DNA of 64,000 bases, taken from Panulirus ornatus. Lineage: Eukaryota > Arthropoda > Malacostraca > Decapoda > Palinuridae. Shown here piece after piece: positions 1 through 13,060 of this stretch (its first letter is position 1; every line of letters begins with the position of its first letter). A program made the translations under genes and the position numbers. The stretch is from contig NC_092225.1 of assembly GCF_036320965.1 (NCBI RefSeq), positions 71,595,108-71,659,107 of the forward strand. The letters run 5' to 3'. A model generated the notes under the pieces. It saw only the letters and a program-made list of their open reading frames with translations. It was not told the DNA's origin and did no database searches.

Positions 1-2451
1 CATTTACTCTCAGCTTTCTTCTTTCACACACTTTACCAAACTCAGTCACCAGCTTCTGCAGTTTCTCACATGAATCAGCCACCAGCGCTGTACCATCAGT
101 GAACAACAACTGACTCACTTCCCTAGCTATCTCATCCACAGCAGACTGCATATTTGCCCCTCTTTCCAAAACTCTTGCATTCACCTCCCTAACAACCCCA
201 TCCATAAACAACTCAAACAACCATGGAGACATCACACACCCCTGCCGCAAACCTACATTCACTGAGAGCCAATCACTTTCCTCTCTTCCTACACGTACAC
301 ATGCCTTACATCCTCGATAAAAACTTTTCACTGCTTTGAACAACTTGCCTCCCACACCATATATTCTTAATACCTTCCACAGAGCATATCTGTCAACTCT
401 ATCATATGCCTTCTCCAGATCCATAAATGCTATATACAAATCCATTTGCTTTTCTAAGTATTTCTCACATACATTCTTCAAAGCAAACACCTGATCCACA
501 CATCCTCTACCACTTCTGAAACCACACTGCTCTTCCCCAATCTGATGCTCTGTACATGCCTTCACCCTCTCAATCAATACCCTCCCATATAATTTACCAG
601 GAATACTCAACAAACTCATACTTCTGTAATTTGAGCACTCACTCTTATCCCCTTTGCCTTTGTACAATGGCACTATGCAAGCATTCCGCCAATCCTCAGG
701 CACCTCACCATGAGTCATACATACATTAAATAACCTTACCAACCAGTCAACAATACAGTCACCCCCTTTTTTAATAAATTCCACTGCAATACCATCCAAA
801 CCCACTGCCTTGCCAGCTTTCATCTTGTGCAAGGCTTTTACTACCTCTTCTCTGTTTACCAGATCATTTTCCCTAACCCTCTCACTTTGCACACCATCTC
901 GACCAAAACACCCTATATCTACCACTCTATCATCAAACACATTCAACAAACCTTCAAAATACTCACTCCATCTCCTTCTCACATCACCACTACTTGTTAT
1001 TATCTCCCCATTAGCCCTCTTCACTGAAGTTCCTATTGATTCCCTTGTCTTACACACTTTATTTACCTCCTTCCAAAACATCTTTTTATTCTCCCTAAAA
1101 TTTAATGATACTCTCTCACCCCAACTCTCATTTGCCCTCTTTTTCACCTCAGGCACCTTTCTCTTGACCTTCTGCCTCTTTCTTTTATACATCTCCCACT
1201 CATTTGCATTTTTTCCCTGCAAAAATCATCCAAATGCCTCTCTCTTCTCTTGCACTAATAAGCTTACTTCATCCCACCACTCACTACCCTTTCTAATCTG
1301 CCCACCTCCACGCTTCTCATGCCACAAGCATCTTTTGCGAAAGCCATCACTGCTTTGCTAAATACATCCCATTCCTCCCCCACTCCCCTTACTTCCTTTG
1401 TTCTCACCTTTTTCCATTCTGTACTCAGTCTCTCCTGGTACTTCCTCACACAAGTCTCCTTCCCAAACTCACTTACTCTCACCACTCTTTTCACACCAAC
1501 ATTCTCTCTTCTTTTTTGAAAACTTCTACAAATCTTCACCTTTGCCTGCACAAGATAATGATCAGACATCCCTCCAGTTGCACCTCTCAGCACATTAACA
1601 TCCAAAAGTCTCTCTTTCGTGTGCCTATCAATTAACACATAATCCAATAAAGCTCTCTGGTCATCTCTCCTACCTACATACATATACTTGTGTATATATC
1701 TCTTTTTAAACCAGGTATTCCCAATCACCAGTCCTTTTTCAGCACATAAAGCTTCAAGCTCTTCACCATTTCCATTTACTACATTGAACACCCCATGTGC
1801 ACCAATTATTCCCTCAACTGCCACATTACTCACCTTTGCATTCAAATCACTCATCACTATAACCCAGTCTCGTTCATCAAAACTACGAACACACTCCCTC
1901 AGCTGCTCCCAAAACACTTGCCTCTCATGATCTTTCTTCTCATGCCCAGGTGCATATGCACCAATAATCACCCATCTCTCTCCATCCACTTTCAGTTTTA
2001 CCTATACCAATCTGGAGTTTACTTTCTTACACTCTATCACATACTCCCACCACTCCTGTTTCATGAGTAGTGCTACTCCTTCCCTTGCTCTTGTCCTCTC
2101 ATTAACCCCTGACTTTACTCCCAAGACATTCCCAAACCACTCTTCCCCTTTACCCTTGAGCTTTATCTCACTCAGAGCCAAAACATCCAGGTTCCTTTCC
2201 TCAAGCATACTACCTATCTCTCCTTTTTTCTCATCTTGGTTACATCCACACACATTTAGACACCGCAATCTGAGCCTTCGAGGAGGATGAGCACTCCCCG
2301 CATGACTCCTTCTTATGTTTCCCCTTTTAGAAAGTTAAAATACAAGGAGGGGAAGGTTTCCAGCCCCCCGCTCCCGTCCCCTTTAGTCGCCTTCTACGCC
2401 ATGTGAGGAATGCGTGGGAAGTACTCTTTCTCCCCTATCTCCAGGGATAAC
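1..2451 (-). mobile_element. RTE-type LINE, 5'-complete copy cut by the window edge
   Basis: Read from right to left. The 5' UTR starts near 2451 with a variant of the family's TATCCC...GGATA start and runs to about 2270. The endonuclease follows: LNVCGCNQ near 2260, SEIKLKG, then IIGAYAPG, SDLNAKVS and GGMSDHYLV between 1989 and about 1560. A basic linker follows, then the reverse transcriptase, with FMDLEKAYDRV near 430-395 and GLRQGCVMSPWLF near 255-215. The endonuclease is split into two ORFs (2268-2002 and 1989-1264), so the frame is broken. The RT catalytic box at 103-92 reads FTDG instead of the family's FADD, which should kill polymerase activity. The remaining RT and 3' UTR lie outside the window. 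Family assignment rests on the single EN-RT ORF layout and RTE/BovB-like RT blocks. Confidence 0.9.
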
Positions 2452-2511
2452 AAAATGAATATATTTATTCATTTACTATCATTATTTCTAGTTATATATT
2501 CTATTATACTT

Positions 2512-3880
2512 ATTTGCTGTCTCCTACATTAGGAAGGTAGTACAAGGAAACAGACGAAAGAATGGCCCAACCCAACCACATACACATGCATATACATAAA
2601 TGCCCACACATGCACATATACATACCTATACATTTCAATGTATACATACATATACATACACAGACATATACGTATATAAGTACATATTCATACCTGCTGC
2701 CTTCATCCATTCCCATCACCACCCCACCACACATGAAACAGCATCCCCCCACGTGTGTGTGGGGTAGCACTAGGAAAAAACAACAAAGGCCACATTCATT
2801 CTCACTCAGTCTCTAGATATCATGTGTAATGCACCGAAACCACAGCTCCCTTTCCACATCCAGGCCCAACAAAACTTTCCACAGTTTACCCAAGATGTTT
2901 TACATGCCCTGGTTTAATCCATTGACAGCATGTTGACCCCAGTATACCACAACGTTCCAATTCACTCTATTCCTTGCACGCCTTTCACCCTCCTGTATGT
3001 TCAGGCCCCAATTGCTCAAAATCTTTTTCACTCTATCCTTCCACCTCCAATTTGGTCTCCTACTTCTCTTTGTTCCCTCCACCTCTTACACATACATCCT
3101 CTTCATCAATATATCCTCACTCATTCTCTCCATGTGACCAAACCAATTCAACACACCCTCTTCTGCTCTCTCAACCATGCTCTTTTTATTACCACACATC
3201 TCTCTTACCCTTTCATTATTTACTTCATCAAACCAACTCACACCACATATTGTCCTCAAACATTTTATTTCTAACACATCCACCCACCTCCACACAACCC
3301 TATCTATAGCCCAACCCTCACAAACATATAACATTGCTCGAACCACTATTCCTTCGAACATAGCCATTTTTGCTCTATGAGATAACATTCTCGCTTTCCA
3401 CACATTCTTCAACACTCCCAGAACCTTCGCCCCCTCCCCTATCCTGTGACTCACTTCCATTTCCATGGTTCCAACAGCTGTTAAATCCACTCCCAGATAT
3501 CTAAAACACTTCACTTCCTCAAGTTTTTCTCCATTCAAACTTACCTCCCAATTAACTTGTCCCTCAACCCTACTTAACATAAAAACCCAGGTTTTATTCA
3601 CTATCACCAGCACTGCATCAACAGCAAACAACAACTGACCCACTTCCCAAGCTCTCTCACCCACAACAGACTGCATACTTGCACCTCTCTCCAAAACTCT
3701 TGCATTCACCTCCCTAACAACCCCATCCATAAACAAATTAAACAACCATGGAGACATCAAGCACCCCTGCCGCAAACTGACATTCTCTAGGAACCAATCA
3801 CTTTCCTCTCTTCCTACTCATACATATGCCTCATATTTTTGATAAAAACTTTTCACTGCTTCAAGCAACTTACCTCCCAC
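2512..3880 (-). mobile_element. 5'-truncated RTE-type LINE, long 3' UTR and C-terminal RT
   Basis: The conserved 3' end is at 2512-2560. The long-form 3' UTR runs to about 2900, and the RT C-terminal half follows up to about 3880. ORF pieces 3082-2900 and 3775-3086 carry MRQGCLMSPWLFNLF, GVDLTAVGTMEMEV and CEGWAIDRVVWRWVDVLEIKCL. The polymerase box reads FAVD rather than FADD, and the following stretch is shortened, so the copy is dead. The C-terminus extends to AVNGLNQGM, the longer, presumably ancestral form. At 3880 the sequence jumps straight into the C-terminal RT region of the next copy in the same orientation. Confidence 0.88.
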
Positions 3881-3883
3881 ATG

Positions 3884-6388
3884 CATGCCTTTCACCCTCC
3901 TGCATCTTCAGGCCCCGATCACTCAAAATCTTTTTCACTTCATCTTTCCACCTCCAATTTGGTCTCCCACTTCTCCTTGTTCCCTCCACCTCTTGACACA
4001 TATATCCTCTTTGTCAATCTTTCCTCACTCATTCTCTCCATGTGACCAAACCATTTCAGTACACCCTCTTCTGCTCTCTCAACCACACTCTTTTCATTAC
4101 CACACATCTCTCTTAACCTTTAATCACTTACTTGATCAAACCACCTCATACCACATATTGTCCTCAAACATCTTATTTCCAACACATCCACCCTCCTCCG
4201 CATAACCCTATCTATAGCCCACGCCTCACAACCACATACCATTGTTGAAAACACTAATCCTTCAAACATAGCCATCTTTGCTTTCCGAGATAATGTTCTC
4301 GCCTTCCACATATTTTTCAATGCTCCCAGAACTTTTGCTCCCTCCCCCACCCTGTGACTCACTTCCATTTCCATGGTTCCATCTGCTGCCAAATCCACTC
4401 CCAGATATCTAAAACACTTCACCTCCTCCACTTTTTCTCCATTCAAACTTACCTCCCAGTTGACCTGTTTCTCAATCCTACTGTACCTAATAACTTGGTT
4501 CTTATTCACATTTACTCTCAGCTTTCTTCTTTCACACACTTTACCAAACTCAGTCACCAGCTTCTGCAGTTTCTCACCCGAAATCAGCAACCAGCTCTGT
4601 ATCATCAGCGAACAACAACTGACTCACTTCCTAAGCCCTCTCATCCACCAGACTGCATACTTGCCCCTCTCTCTAAAATGCTTGCATTCACCTCTCACCT
4701 CGCTAACAACCCCATCCATAAACAAATTAAACAACCATGGAGACATCACGCATCCCTGCCACAAATCGACATTCACTGTGAACCAATCACTTTCTTCTCT
4801 CCCTACTGGTACACATGCTTACATCCTTGATAAAAACTTTTCACTGCTTCCAGCAACTTGCCTCCCACACCATATACTCTTAAGACCTTCAACAGAGCAT
4901 CTCTATCAACTCTGTCATATGCCTTCTCCAGATCCATAAATGCTACATACAAATCAATTTGTTTTTCTAAGTATTTCTCACATACATTCTTCAAAGCAAA
5001 CACCTAATTCACACATCCTCTACCAATTCTGAAACCACACTGCTCCTCCACAATCTGATGCTCTGTACATGCCTTTACCCTCTTAATCAATACCCTCCCA
5101 TATAATTTCCCAGGAATACTCAACAAACTTATACCTCTGTAAATTGAACACTCACCTTTATCCCCTTTGCCTTTCTACAATGGCACTATGCATGCATTCT
5201 GCCACTCTTCAGGCACTTCACCATGAACGATACATATATTCAATATCCTCAACAACCAGTCAACAACACAGTCACCCCCTTTTTTAATAAATTCCACTGC
5301 AATACCGTCCAAACCCGCCGCCTTGCCAGCTTTCATCTTCTGCAAAGCTTTCACTACCTCTTCACTGTTTACCAAATCAGACCCTCTCACTTCGCACACC
5401 ATCTCAACCAAAACACCCTATATCTGCCACTCTATCATCTAACATGTTCAACAAACCTTCAAAATACTCTCTCCATCTCCTTCTCACATCACCACCACTT
5501 GTTTTTACTTCCCCATTAGCCCCCTTCACCAATGTTCCCATTTGTTCTCTTGTCTTACGCACTTTATTTACCTCCTTCCAAAACTTCTTTTTATTCTCCC
5601 TAAAATTTAATGATACTCTCTCACCCCAACTCTCATTTGCCCTCTTTTTCACCTCTTGCACCTTTCTCTTGACCTCCTGCCACTTTCTTTTATACATCTC
5701 CCAGTCATTTGTACTAGTTCCCTGCAAAAACTGTCCAAACGCCTCTCTTTTCTCTTTCACTAACAATCTTACTTCTTCATCTCACCATTCACTACCCTTT
5801 CTAATCTGCCCACCTCCCACCCTTCTCATGATACAAGCATCTTTTGCATAAGCCATCACTGCTTCCCTAAATACATGCCATTCCTCCCCTACTCCCCTTA
5901 CTTCATTTGCTCCCACCTTTTGCCATTCTGCACTCAATCTCTCCAGGTACTTCCTCACACAAGTGTCCTTTCCAAGCTCACTTACTCTCACCACTCTCTT
6001 CTCCCCAACATTTTCTCTTCCTTTATGAAAACCTCTACAAATCTTCGCCTCCACATGATAGTGATCAGACATCCTTCCGGCTGCCCCTCTTCACACATTA
6101 ACATCCAAGAGTCTCTCTTTTACACGCCTATCAATTTACACCTAATCCAATAATGTCCTCTGGCCACCTCTCCTACTTACATATGTATACTTATTTATAT
6201 CTCTCTTTTCATACCAAGTATTCTCAATCACCAGTCATTTTTCAGCACATAAATCCACAAGCTCTTCACCATTTCCTTTTACAACACCGAACACCCATGT
6301 ACACTAATTATACCCTTAATTAGCATATTGCTCACCTTTGCATTCAAATCACCCATCGTATCAAAGCTGCAAATACGCTCTCTTTTCA
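3884..6388 (-). mobile_element. RTE-type LINE copy without 3' UTR, degenerate
   Basis: It begins abruptly inside the C-terminal RT region (3884), with no 3' UTR, and continues through RT, linker and endonuclease to about 6388. ORF fragments are 4605-4120 (RT thumb and C-terminal domain), 5003-4803 (MDLEKAYDRVDRDAL), 5411-5175 (KMKAGKAAGLDGIAVEF), 5766-5404 (linker) and 6072-5782 (MSDHYHVEAK onward). The FADD box is still readable near 4600, but frameshifts and stops break every domain. The endonuclease end near 6360-6388 carries a deletion and then meets the next copy. Confidence 0.85.
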
Positions 6389-6389
6389 T

Positions 6390-9340
6390 ACTGGAGTGCT
6401 GTTTCCTGCATTTGTGATGTAGTGCCAGGAACAGACGAAGAAAGGCTACATTTGCTCACATCTATTCTTTACCTGTTATGTATAATGCATCAAAACCACA
6501 ACTCCCTATTTACAAGGCCCCACAGACCTTTCCATGATTTACCCTGGTCATTTCACATGCCCTGGTTCAATCCACTGACACCATGTCAACTCATGTATAA
6601 CACATTATTCCAATTCACTCTATCCTGCACACATGTACCTTTCAACCTCCATCCTACCTTCTCCAATCTGATCTAATCCTTCTTTTTGTTCCATATACTT
6701 CTGGCACATATATATCCTCTTTGCTAAACTCTCCTCATTCATTCTCCCCAAATTTCCAAACCATTTCAACACATCCTCTTCAACTCTCTTAAGCACACTC
6801 ATTTTATTACCTCACCTCTCTATTACTCTTTTACTACTTACTTGATCAAACTACCTCACACCACATATTGTTCTCAAACATTTCATGACTGACACTTTCA
6901 CCCTCATGCACAAATCCTCATCTATAGCCCATGCCTTGTATCCATATAACACTGTTGGAACTACTATACCATAAACATACCCATTTTTCCCTCCCAGACA
7001 AGAACCTCTCATTCTATAAATTCTTCATTGCTCCCAGAATTTTTGCCCCCTCACCCACACTACCACTCACTCCTGCTTCCATGGTTTCATTGGCTGTCAT
7101 GTCCACTCCGAGGTATCTAAAACACTTCACTTCCTCAAATTTTTCTCTATCAAAACTAACACCCCAAATAACCTGACCCTTAACCCATTTACATCCAATA
7201 ATCTTGCTTATATTCACATTACTCTCAACTTTCTCCTTTCAAACACTCTTCCGAACTCAGCCACCAACTTGTGCAGTTTCTCACTTGAATCTGCCACCAG
7301 TGTTGTATCATCAGCAAACAACAACTGATTCACTTCCTAAACCTCCTCATCCCATACACCCAAAGGACTGTATACTTGCCCCTCTCAAAGATTCTTGCAT
7401 TTACCTCCTTCAGCACTGCATCCATCAAAAAATTAAACAGCCATGGAGACAACAAACATACCTGCTACAGACCAACTTTCGCTTGGTACCATTCATTCTC
7501 CTCTCTTCCCACTCTTTCACATGCTTTACACCCTTGATAAAAACTTCTTACTGCTTTTAAATGCTTTCCACCCATACTATATATTTTTAAGAGCTTCCAT
7601 AAGGCATCTCTATGAACCCTGTATGCTTTCTCCAGATCCATAAATACCACATACAAATCCTTTTTCTCTACCTATTTCTAAAGCAAACATTTCTTTTTAT
7701 CAAAGCATACACCTGATCCACACATTCTCTACTACTTTTGAAACCACAATGCTCCTCTCTAGTCTTATGCTCTGTACATGCCTTTTGATTACTACTCTCC
7801 CATACAACTTACCAAGTGCATTCAAACTTATTCTTTAGTTTGAACACTCACCTTTAACCCCTTAGCCTTTATACAGTGGTGCTACACATGCTAATCCTGA
7901 GGAGCCTCATCTTGATCCACACATACACTGAAAATCCTAACTAACGACTCAACAACAGTCACTCCATTTCTTTACTCCAGCTACCTTGCCACATCTTATT
8001 TCATGCAAGGCTTTCACTACTTCTTCTCTTTTCACTAAACCAGTCTCCATGACTCTCTCACTTTGCATATCACCTTGACTCAAACACATTACATCTGCTA
8101 CCTTATAATTAAATACATCTAACATTCTTCAAATTACTCCCTTCATCTCCTCCTTACTTCATTGCAATCTGTCACTACTTCCTCATTAGCTCCCTTCATC
8201 AATAGTTTCATTTTGTTCTCTTGTTTTCCGTACACTATTTACCTCCATCCAAGAAAAATCTCCTTCTCCCTACAGTTTAAAGATAATCATTCACTTCAAC
8301 TCTCATTTGCCCTCTTTTTCAAACCCTGCATCTTTTGCCGGGCCTCGTGCCACTTTCTTTTATATCTCTTCCAGACTCCTTTGCACTCCTTCCCTGTAAT
8401 CATCACCCATACTCCCCTCTTTTCTCTTTCACTACCTACTTTACTTTTTTATCCCACCACTCACTACCCCTTCTAATCTGCCCACCTTTCACCTTATGCA
8501 AGCCACATGCATCTCTCGCACTTACCAGCACTGTGTCCATACATTTCTCACATTCCCCTAGCTTCGTTTAGTCTCTCCTTTCACCATTCAATAGTCAATA
8601 CCTCCTAGTATTTCTTCACAAAATCTCTTTTCCAAGCCCACTCACTCTCACTACTCTCTTCTTACCCATAATATTTCCTCTCTTCTGAAAACCTCTTGTA
8701 AGTTTTATCCTCATCTCCACAAGGTAATGATCAGACTTCCCGCCAACCATCTCTCTCAGCACATTTAAATCCAAAAGTATCTCTTTTACAAGTCCATCAA
8801 TTGGCATGTAATCCAATAATGCCTGCTGACCATCTTTCCTATATACACACATATACTCCCCTCTTTTTACACCAGGTATTCCCATTCAACAATCCTTTTT
8901 TTCAGTGCCCAACTCCATAAACCATTCACAATTTCCAATCACTCTACTGAATACCCCATGCCCCTCAATTATGCCCTCAACTGCAACCATAATTATCTTC
9001 ACACTGAAATCCCCCAACACTAATATCTGGTCTCTAACATCAAAACTGCTGACATTCTCACTCAGCTGCTCCTAAAACACTTGTCTCTCATAATTTTTCC
9101 TCTCATCGCCAGGTGCATAAATACTAATAATCAGCAACATCTTGCCATCCACTTTCAATTTTACCAATATCAAACTAGTTCTCACTTCCTTACACTTTTT
9201 CAAGACTACCACAACTCCTACTTCAGGAGTAGGGTTACCTCTTCCTCCTCCCTTATTTTTTGTCCTCTCACCAACACCTTACTTTATCCCTATGACATTT
9301 CCAAACCATTCTTCTCTTTTATCTTTGAGCTTTGTTTATA
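6390..9340 (-). mobile_element. Old, highly diverged RTE-type LINE copy
   Basis: The same layout is visible with much more divergence than the neighbours: a decayed 3' UTR at about 6390-6550, RT C-terminus 6560-7220, RT core 7230-8010 (FADD-coding sequence still visible near 7310; EKAYRVHRDALWKLL at 7656-7465), linker about 8010-8600 and endonuclease about 8610-9340 (GGKSDHYLVEMRIKL at 8885-8616). ORFs are only 60-90 residues long. The 5' UTR is not recognisable. It is the oldest of the four head-to-tail minus-strand copies. Confidence 0.8.
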
Positions 9341-9809
9341 CATATTTATCTTTTACTGCCTGCCCCAGAAGTTCTATCTATCTTCATTAAACTCCTGCAG
9401 TGTTCAGGAGGCCAGCCATCCACTAAGTGGGACCACTTAGTGATAAAATGTAATGATATAGGTGAACTTTGTGGACAGAGTGCAGCTTATCTGAGCAGTA
9501 AGTGTTACGTGTCTTCAGGGCGCTACATCATGGGCATGAAGGGTTCTGGGATGTGGTAAATCAGTGACTATAGTAATGTAGAGAAGGGAGATGTCCTCGG
9601 CACTGACAAGATTGTGACTTGTGATTATCTGGGGAGTGTGGTTTTACATAGGTGTATGTTTCATAGGGTGGTGTTTAAGACATTGTTGTGGGTAGGAGGA
9701 GGGGAAGTTGTTTAATGCTTGTTAGGTTACTTCAATATGCATGTGTTTTGTCAGTGCTATATTTGCTAGTGGTGGGGGAATTTCTAAGAAGAGGTTGCTT
9801 AAGTACCTC
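9341..9809. other. Unassigned sequence between LINE relics
   Basis: A short ORF at 9332-9559 has no recognisable domain and begins inside the LINE relic on its left. The only structure seen is a perfect short inverted repeat at 9421-9442. No gene is called. Confidence 0.4.
9421..9442. repeat. Perfect 10-bp inverted repeat, 2-nt spacer
   Basis: The arm CACTAAGTGG is followed by GA and its exact complement CCACTTAGTG. It could form a hairpin or cruciform or be a remnant of a transposon end. No matching partner was seen nearby. Confidence 0.6.
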
Positions 9810-10800
9810 TCATATTCAAATGACCTCACGATCTCATCAAAACAACACTACTGAAGCAACAACAAACAGGCTATCCCACATCACACAACTAGAACCATGG
9901 CTCACCAGTGAAGAATGTCTGCATCTCCAAAGAAGTCTTCAGTTGCTAATCTAACTCCAGACAATCAAAAATTCGACCAGCTGATCATGTTAAAAGAACA
10001 ACCACTCCCACTCAACACTAATCATCTAGGGAATCACTTGCAACATGCACTTGACATTCACTCTCAACATCAAAAAGATAAATTCAATATTAACATAAAC
10101 TCAGTCTCAGAACACCAACTGGTACCAAATGTAAACAAGAGAGTCCCTCAGTATCCTCTACAAAACATCATCCACTTCAGTCTGAACTACTCTTCTCCCT
10201 AGTTGTCTGTCGTCTCAAAAGCATATGTGACAAAGCTGTAAACCATATGAAATACAGCATTTAGAACAATCATTGTCCGTCTAAACTACTACAAACACTT
10301 ACCACCAACACAGTGAAACAAAGATACTCCCAGTACATTCTTACTTCAATATGCATGGCAATCAATTCTTTGCAACAGCACTTGACCTCTCACATCTAAA
10401 CCATGTCATAGCTAACCTTCAATCCCAAAATAGAAATGAAAAGCTTGATCATCCCACACATTTCAGTATCCTATACTCGCAGCTCCCCTAAGAACCTTCA
10501 AACACAACAATGACAAAACATATTTGCACTGAAATGACCCACCAAGAACTAAACAACCATCCTCTTAATTAATTCTTAAACACAACCCCACCAGGCATAA
10601 ATCCATCTGAAACCACACTTCCCAGGCATATATGAGCTACAATTTCCTGTCTATGTAATCGACATCACTCACCCCAATAATGCTAAAAATACTTTTCCCA
10701 TGTTGTAACTGCCACAAAGAAAACACCAAATAATTATTTTTCTATTGCCCCTCACTCTCCCCCTAAAGACAAACATACATCATTGCATTTTATGACCTGG
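9810..10800 (+). mobile_element. Relic of a Jockey/CR1-type LINE, RT palm to C-terminus
   Basis: Conceptual translation across frames gives a decayed RT second half. A YSND sequence stands where YADD is expected (about 9812-9830). RMSASPKKSSVANLTPDNQ follows at 9915 onward, then PLPLNTNHLGNHLQ, KDKFNININSVSEHQL and, around 10150-10200, a block matching the LYKQF...LNY motif of this family. Near 10600-10760 a C-terminal part with a CNR...HKENT...F-CP-like pattern is suggested. The same family recurs at 21981-23690 and 54155-54540. It is heavily mutated and non-functional. The clade call (Jockey versus CR1/L2) is from memory of conserved blocks and is moderate. Confidence 0.6.
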
Positions 10801-11520
10801 ATGTGGGTGGCTTCCTGTCCACTGCTGGAGCCCCATTAAAGACAGAAGGAATCCCTACTGCAAAATCAAAAAAGTATCTATCAATTCATAATAATTATCC
10901 TAGAATTATCCTAGGATTTTTTTCTGAATATGGCAGCCCCTCCTGTTCTGGTTGATAAGATTTTCAAAAAAGTGATACCAATTGATTCCTCATACTCTGA
11001 ACTGTTGATATGCAGATGACTTTTACCATAAAATTTCTTTATAACTCAAAGTCCTGCCCATCATGTGATGACTTAAACTTTACAATGTATATGTTACGGG
11101 TCCTGTATCATATTCATCAATATCTGTTGACTAGAGCACACACATCATCTTTCACATACATTATTGATCTAACTCCACACTTCCCTCCCCCTCATAACAA
11201 TACACCTAATGAGTTATCTAATATCAAAAGATAAGCAATAAGAGGGAAAGTGGGAAATCCCACACTCTTGAGTCATTCTCAATATTGGCTATAATGATCC
11301 TACAAGAGCGGAACAGAGATCATAAACCTAGAAAACACACCCTCTCTTTTAGATACATAACCAAGCAATGTTAAATACCAGTGACAATAGATACAGAAGG
11401 ATAAGAAGCATCTCTGAATGCTACAAATGACACAGGTTTAGCAATTCATCAGTTTCATTGTTACTGAAGAGTGCACTCCACTGTATGGTACCATGCATAA
11501 TTTGACATAATATATAAACA
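10801..11520. other. Unassigned sequence
   Basis: AT-rich DNA without an ORF longer than about 75 residues and without recognisable motifs. It ends where the next LINE begins at 11521. Confidence 0.4.
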
Positions 11521-13060
11521 GCATTTATGGATCTGGAGAAGGCATATGATAGAGTTGATAGAGATGCTCTGTGGAAGGTATTAAGAATATATGGTGTGGG
11601 AGGCAAGTTGTTACAGGCAGTGAAAAGTTTTTATCGAGGATGTAAGGCATGTGTACGTGTAGGAAGAGAGAAAAGTGATTGGTTCTCAGTGAATGTAGGT
11701 TTGCGGCAGGGGTGTGTGATGTCTCCATGGTTGTTTAATTTGTTTATGGATGGGGTTGTTAGGGAGGTGAATGCAAGAGTTTTGGAAAGAGGGGCAAGTA
11801 TGAAGTCTGTTGTGGATGAGAGAGCTTGGGAAGTGAGTCAGTTGTTGTTCGCTGATGATACAGCGCTGGTGGCTGATTCATGTGAGAAACTGCAGAAGCT
11901 GGTGACTGAGTTTGGTAAAGTGTGTGAAAGAAGAAAGTTAAGAGTAAATGTGAATAAGAGCAAGGTTATTAGTTACAGTAGGGTTGAGGGTCAAGTCAAT
12001 TGGGAGGTAAGTATGAATGGAGAAAAACTGGAGGAAGTAAAGTGTTTTAGATATCTGGGAGTGGATCTGACAGCGGATGGAAACATGGAAGCGGAGGTGA
12101 ATCATAGGGTGGGGGAGGGGGCGAAAATCCTGGCTTGAAGAATGTGTGGAAGTCGAGAACATTATCTCGGAAAGCAAAAATGGGTATGTTTGAAGGAATA
12201 GTGGTTCCAACAATGTTGTATGGTTGCGAGGCGTGGGCTATGGATAGAGTTGTGCACAGGAGGGTGGATGTGCTGGAAATGAGATGTTTGAGGACAATAT
12301 GTGGTGTGAGGTGGTTTGATCGAGTAAGTAATGTAAGGGTGAGAGAGATGTGTGGAAATAAAAAGAGCGTGGTTGAGAGAGCAGAAGAGGGTGTTCTGAA
12401 ATGGTTTGCGCACATGGAGAGAATGAGTGAGGAAAGATTGACCAAGAGGATATATGTGTCGGAGGTGGAGGGAACAAGGAGAAGTGGGAGACCGAACTGG
12501 AGGTGGAAAGATGGAGTGAAAAAGATTTTGAGTGATCGGGGCCTGAACATGCAGGAGGGTGAAAGGCAGGCAAGGAATAGAGTGAATTGGATCGATGTGG
12601 TATACCGGGGTTGACGTGCTGTCAGTGGATTGAATCAGGGCAAGTGAAGCGTCTGGGGTAAACCATGGAAAGTTGTGTGGGGCCTGGATGTGGAAAGGGA
12701 GCTGTGGTTTCGGGCATTATTGCATGACAGCTAGAGACTGAGTGTGAACGAATGGGGCCTTTGTTGTCTTTTCCTAGCGCTACCTCGCACACATGAGGGG
12801 GGAGGGGGATGGTATTCCATGTGTGGCGAGGTGGTGATGGGAATGAATAAAGGCGGACAGTGTGAACTGTGTGCATGGGTATATATGTATGTGTCTGTGT
12901 GTGTATATATATGTGTACATTGAGATGTATAGGTATGTATATTTGCGTGTGTGGACATGTATGTATATACATTGTGTATGGGGGTGGGTTGGGCCATTTC
13001 TTTCATCTGTTTCCTTGCGCTACCTTGCAAATGTGGGAGACAGCAACAAAGCAAAATAAA
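11521..13060 (+). mobile_element. 5'-truncated RTE-type LINE, long 3' UTR
   Basis: It starts within the RT at AFMDLEKAYDRVDR and continues through GLRQGCVMSPWLFNLF and an intact FADDTALVAD. A 4-nt deletion near 12131 (after GAKIL) shifts the frame, so the RT is split into ORFs 11527-12138 and 12135-12614. The long-form 3' UTR runs to the terminal CTACCTTGC...GCAACAAAG block, then an AAATA-type tail about 13040-13060. Everything from about 11673 is repeated nearly exactly at 14152. Confidence 0.92.

Noticed and set aside
9688..10202. Two overlapping small host genes (88 and 95 residues)
   Set aside because: The second matches the Jockey/CR1-like RT relic; the first runs into the same relic in another frame, with no independent support.
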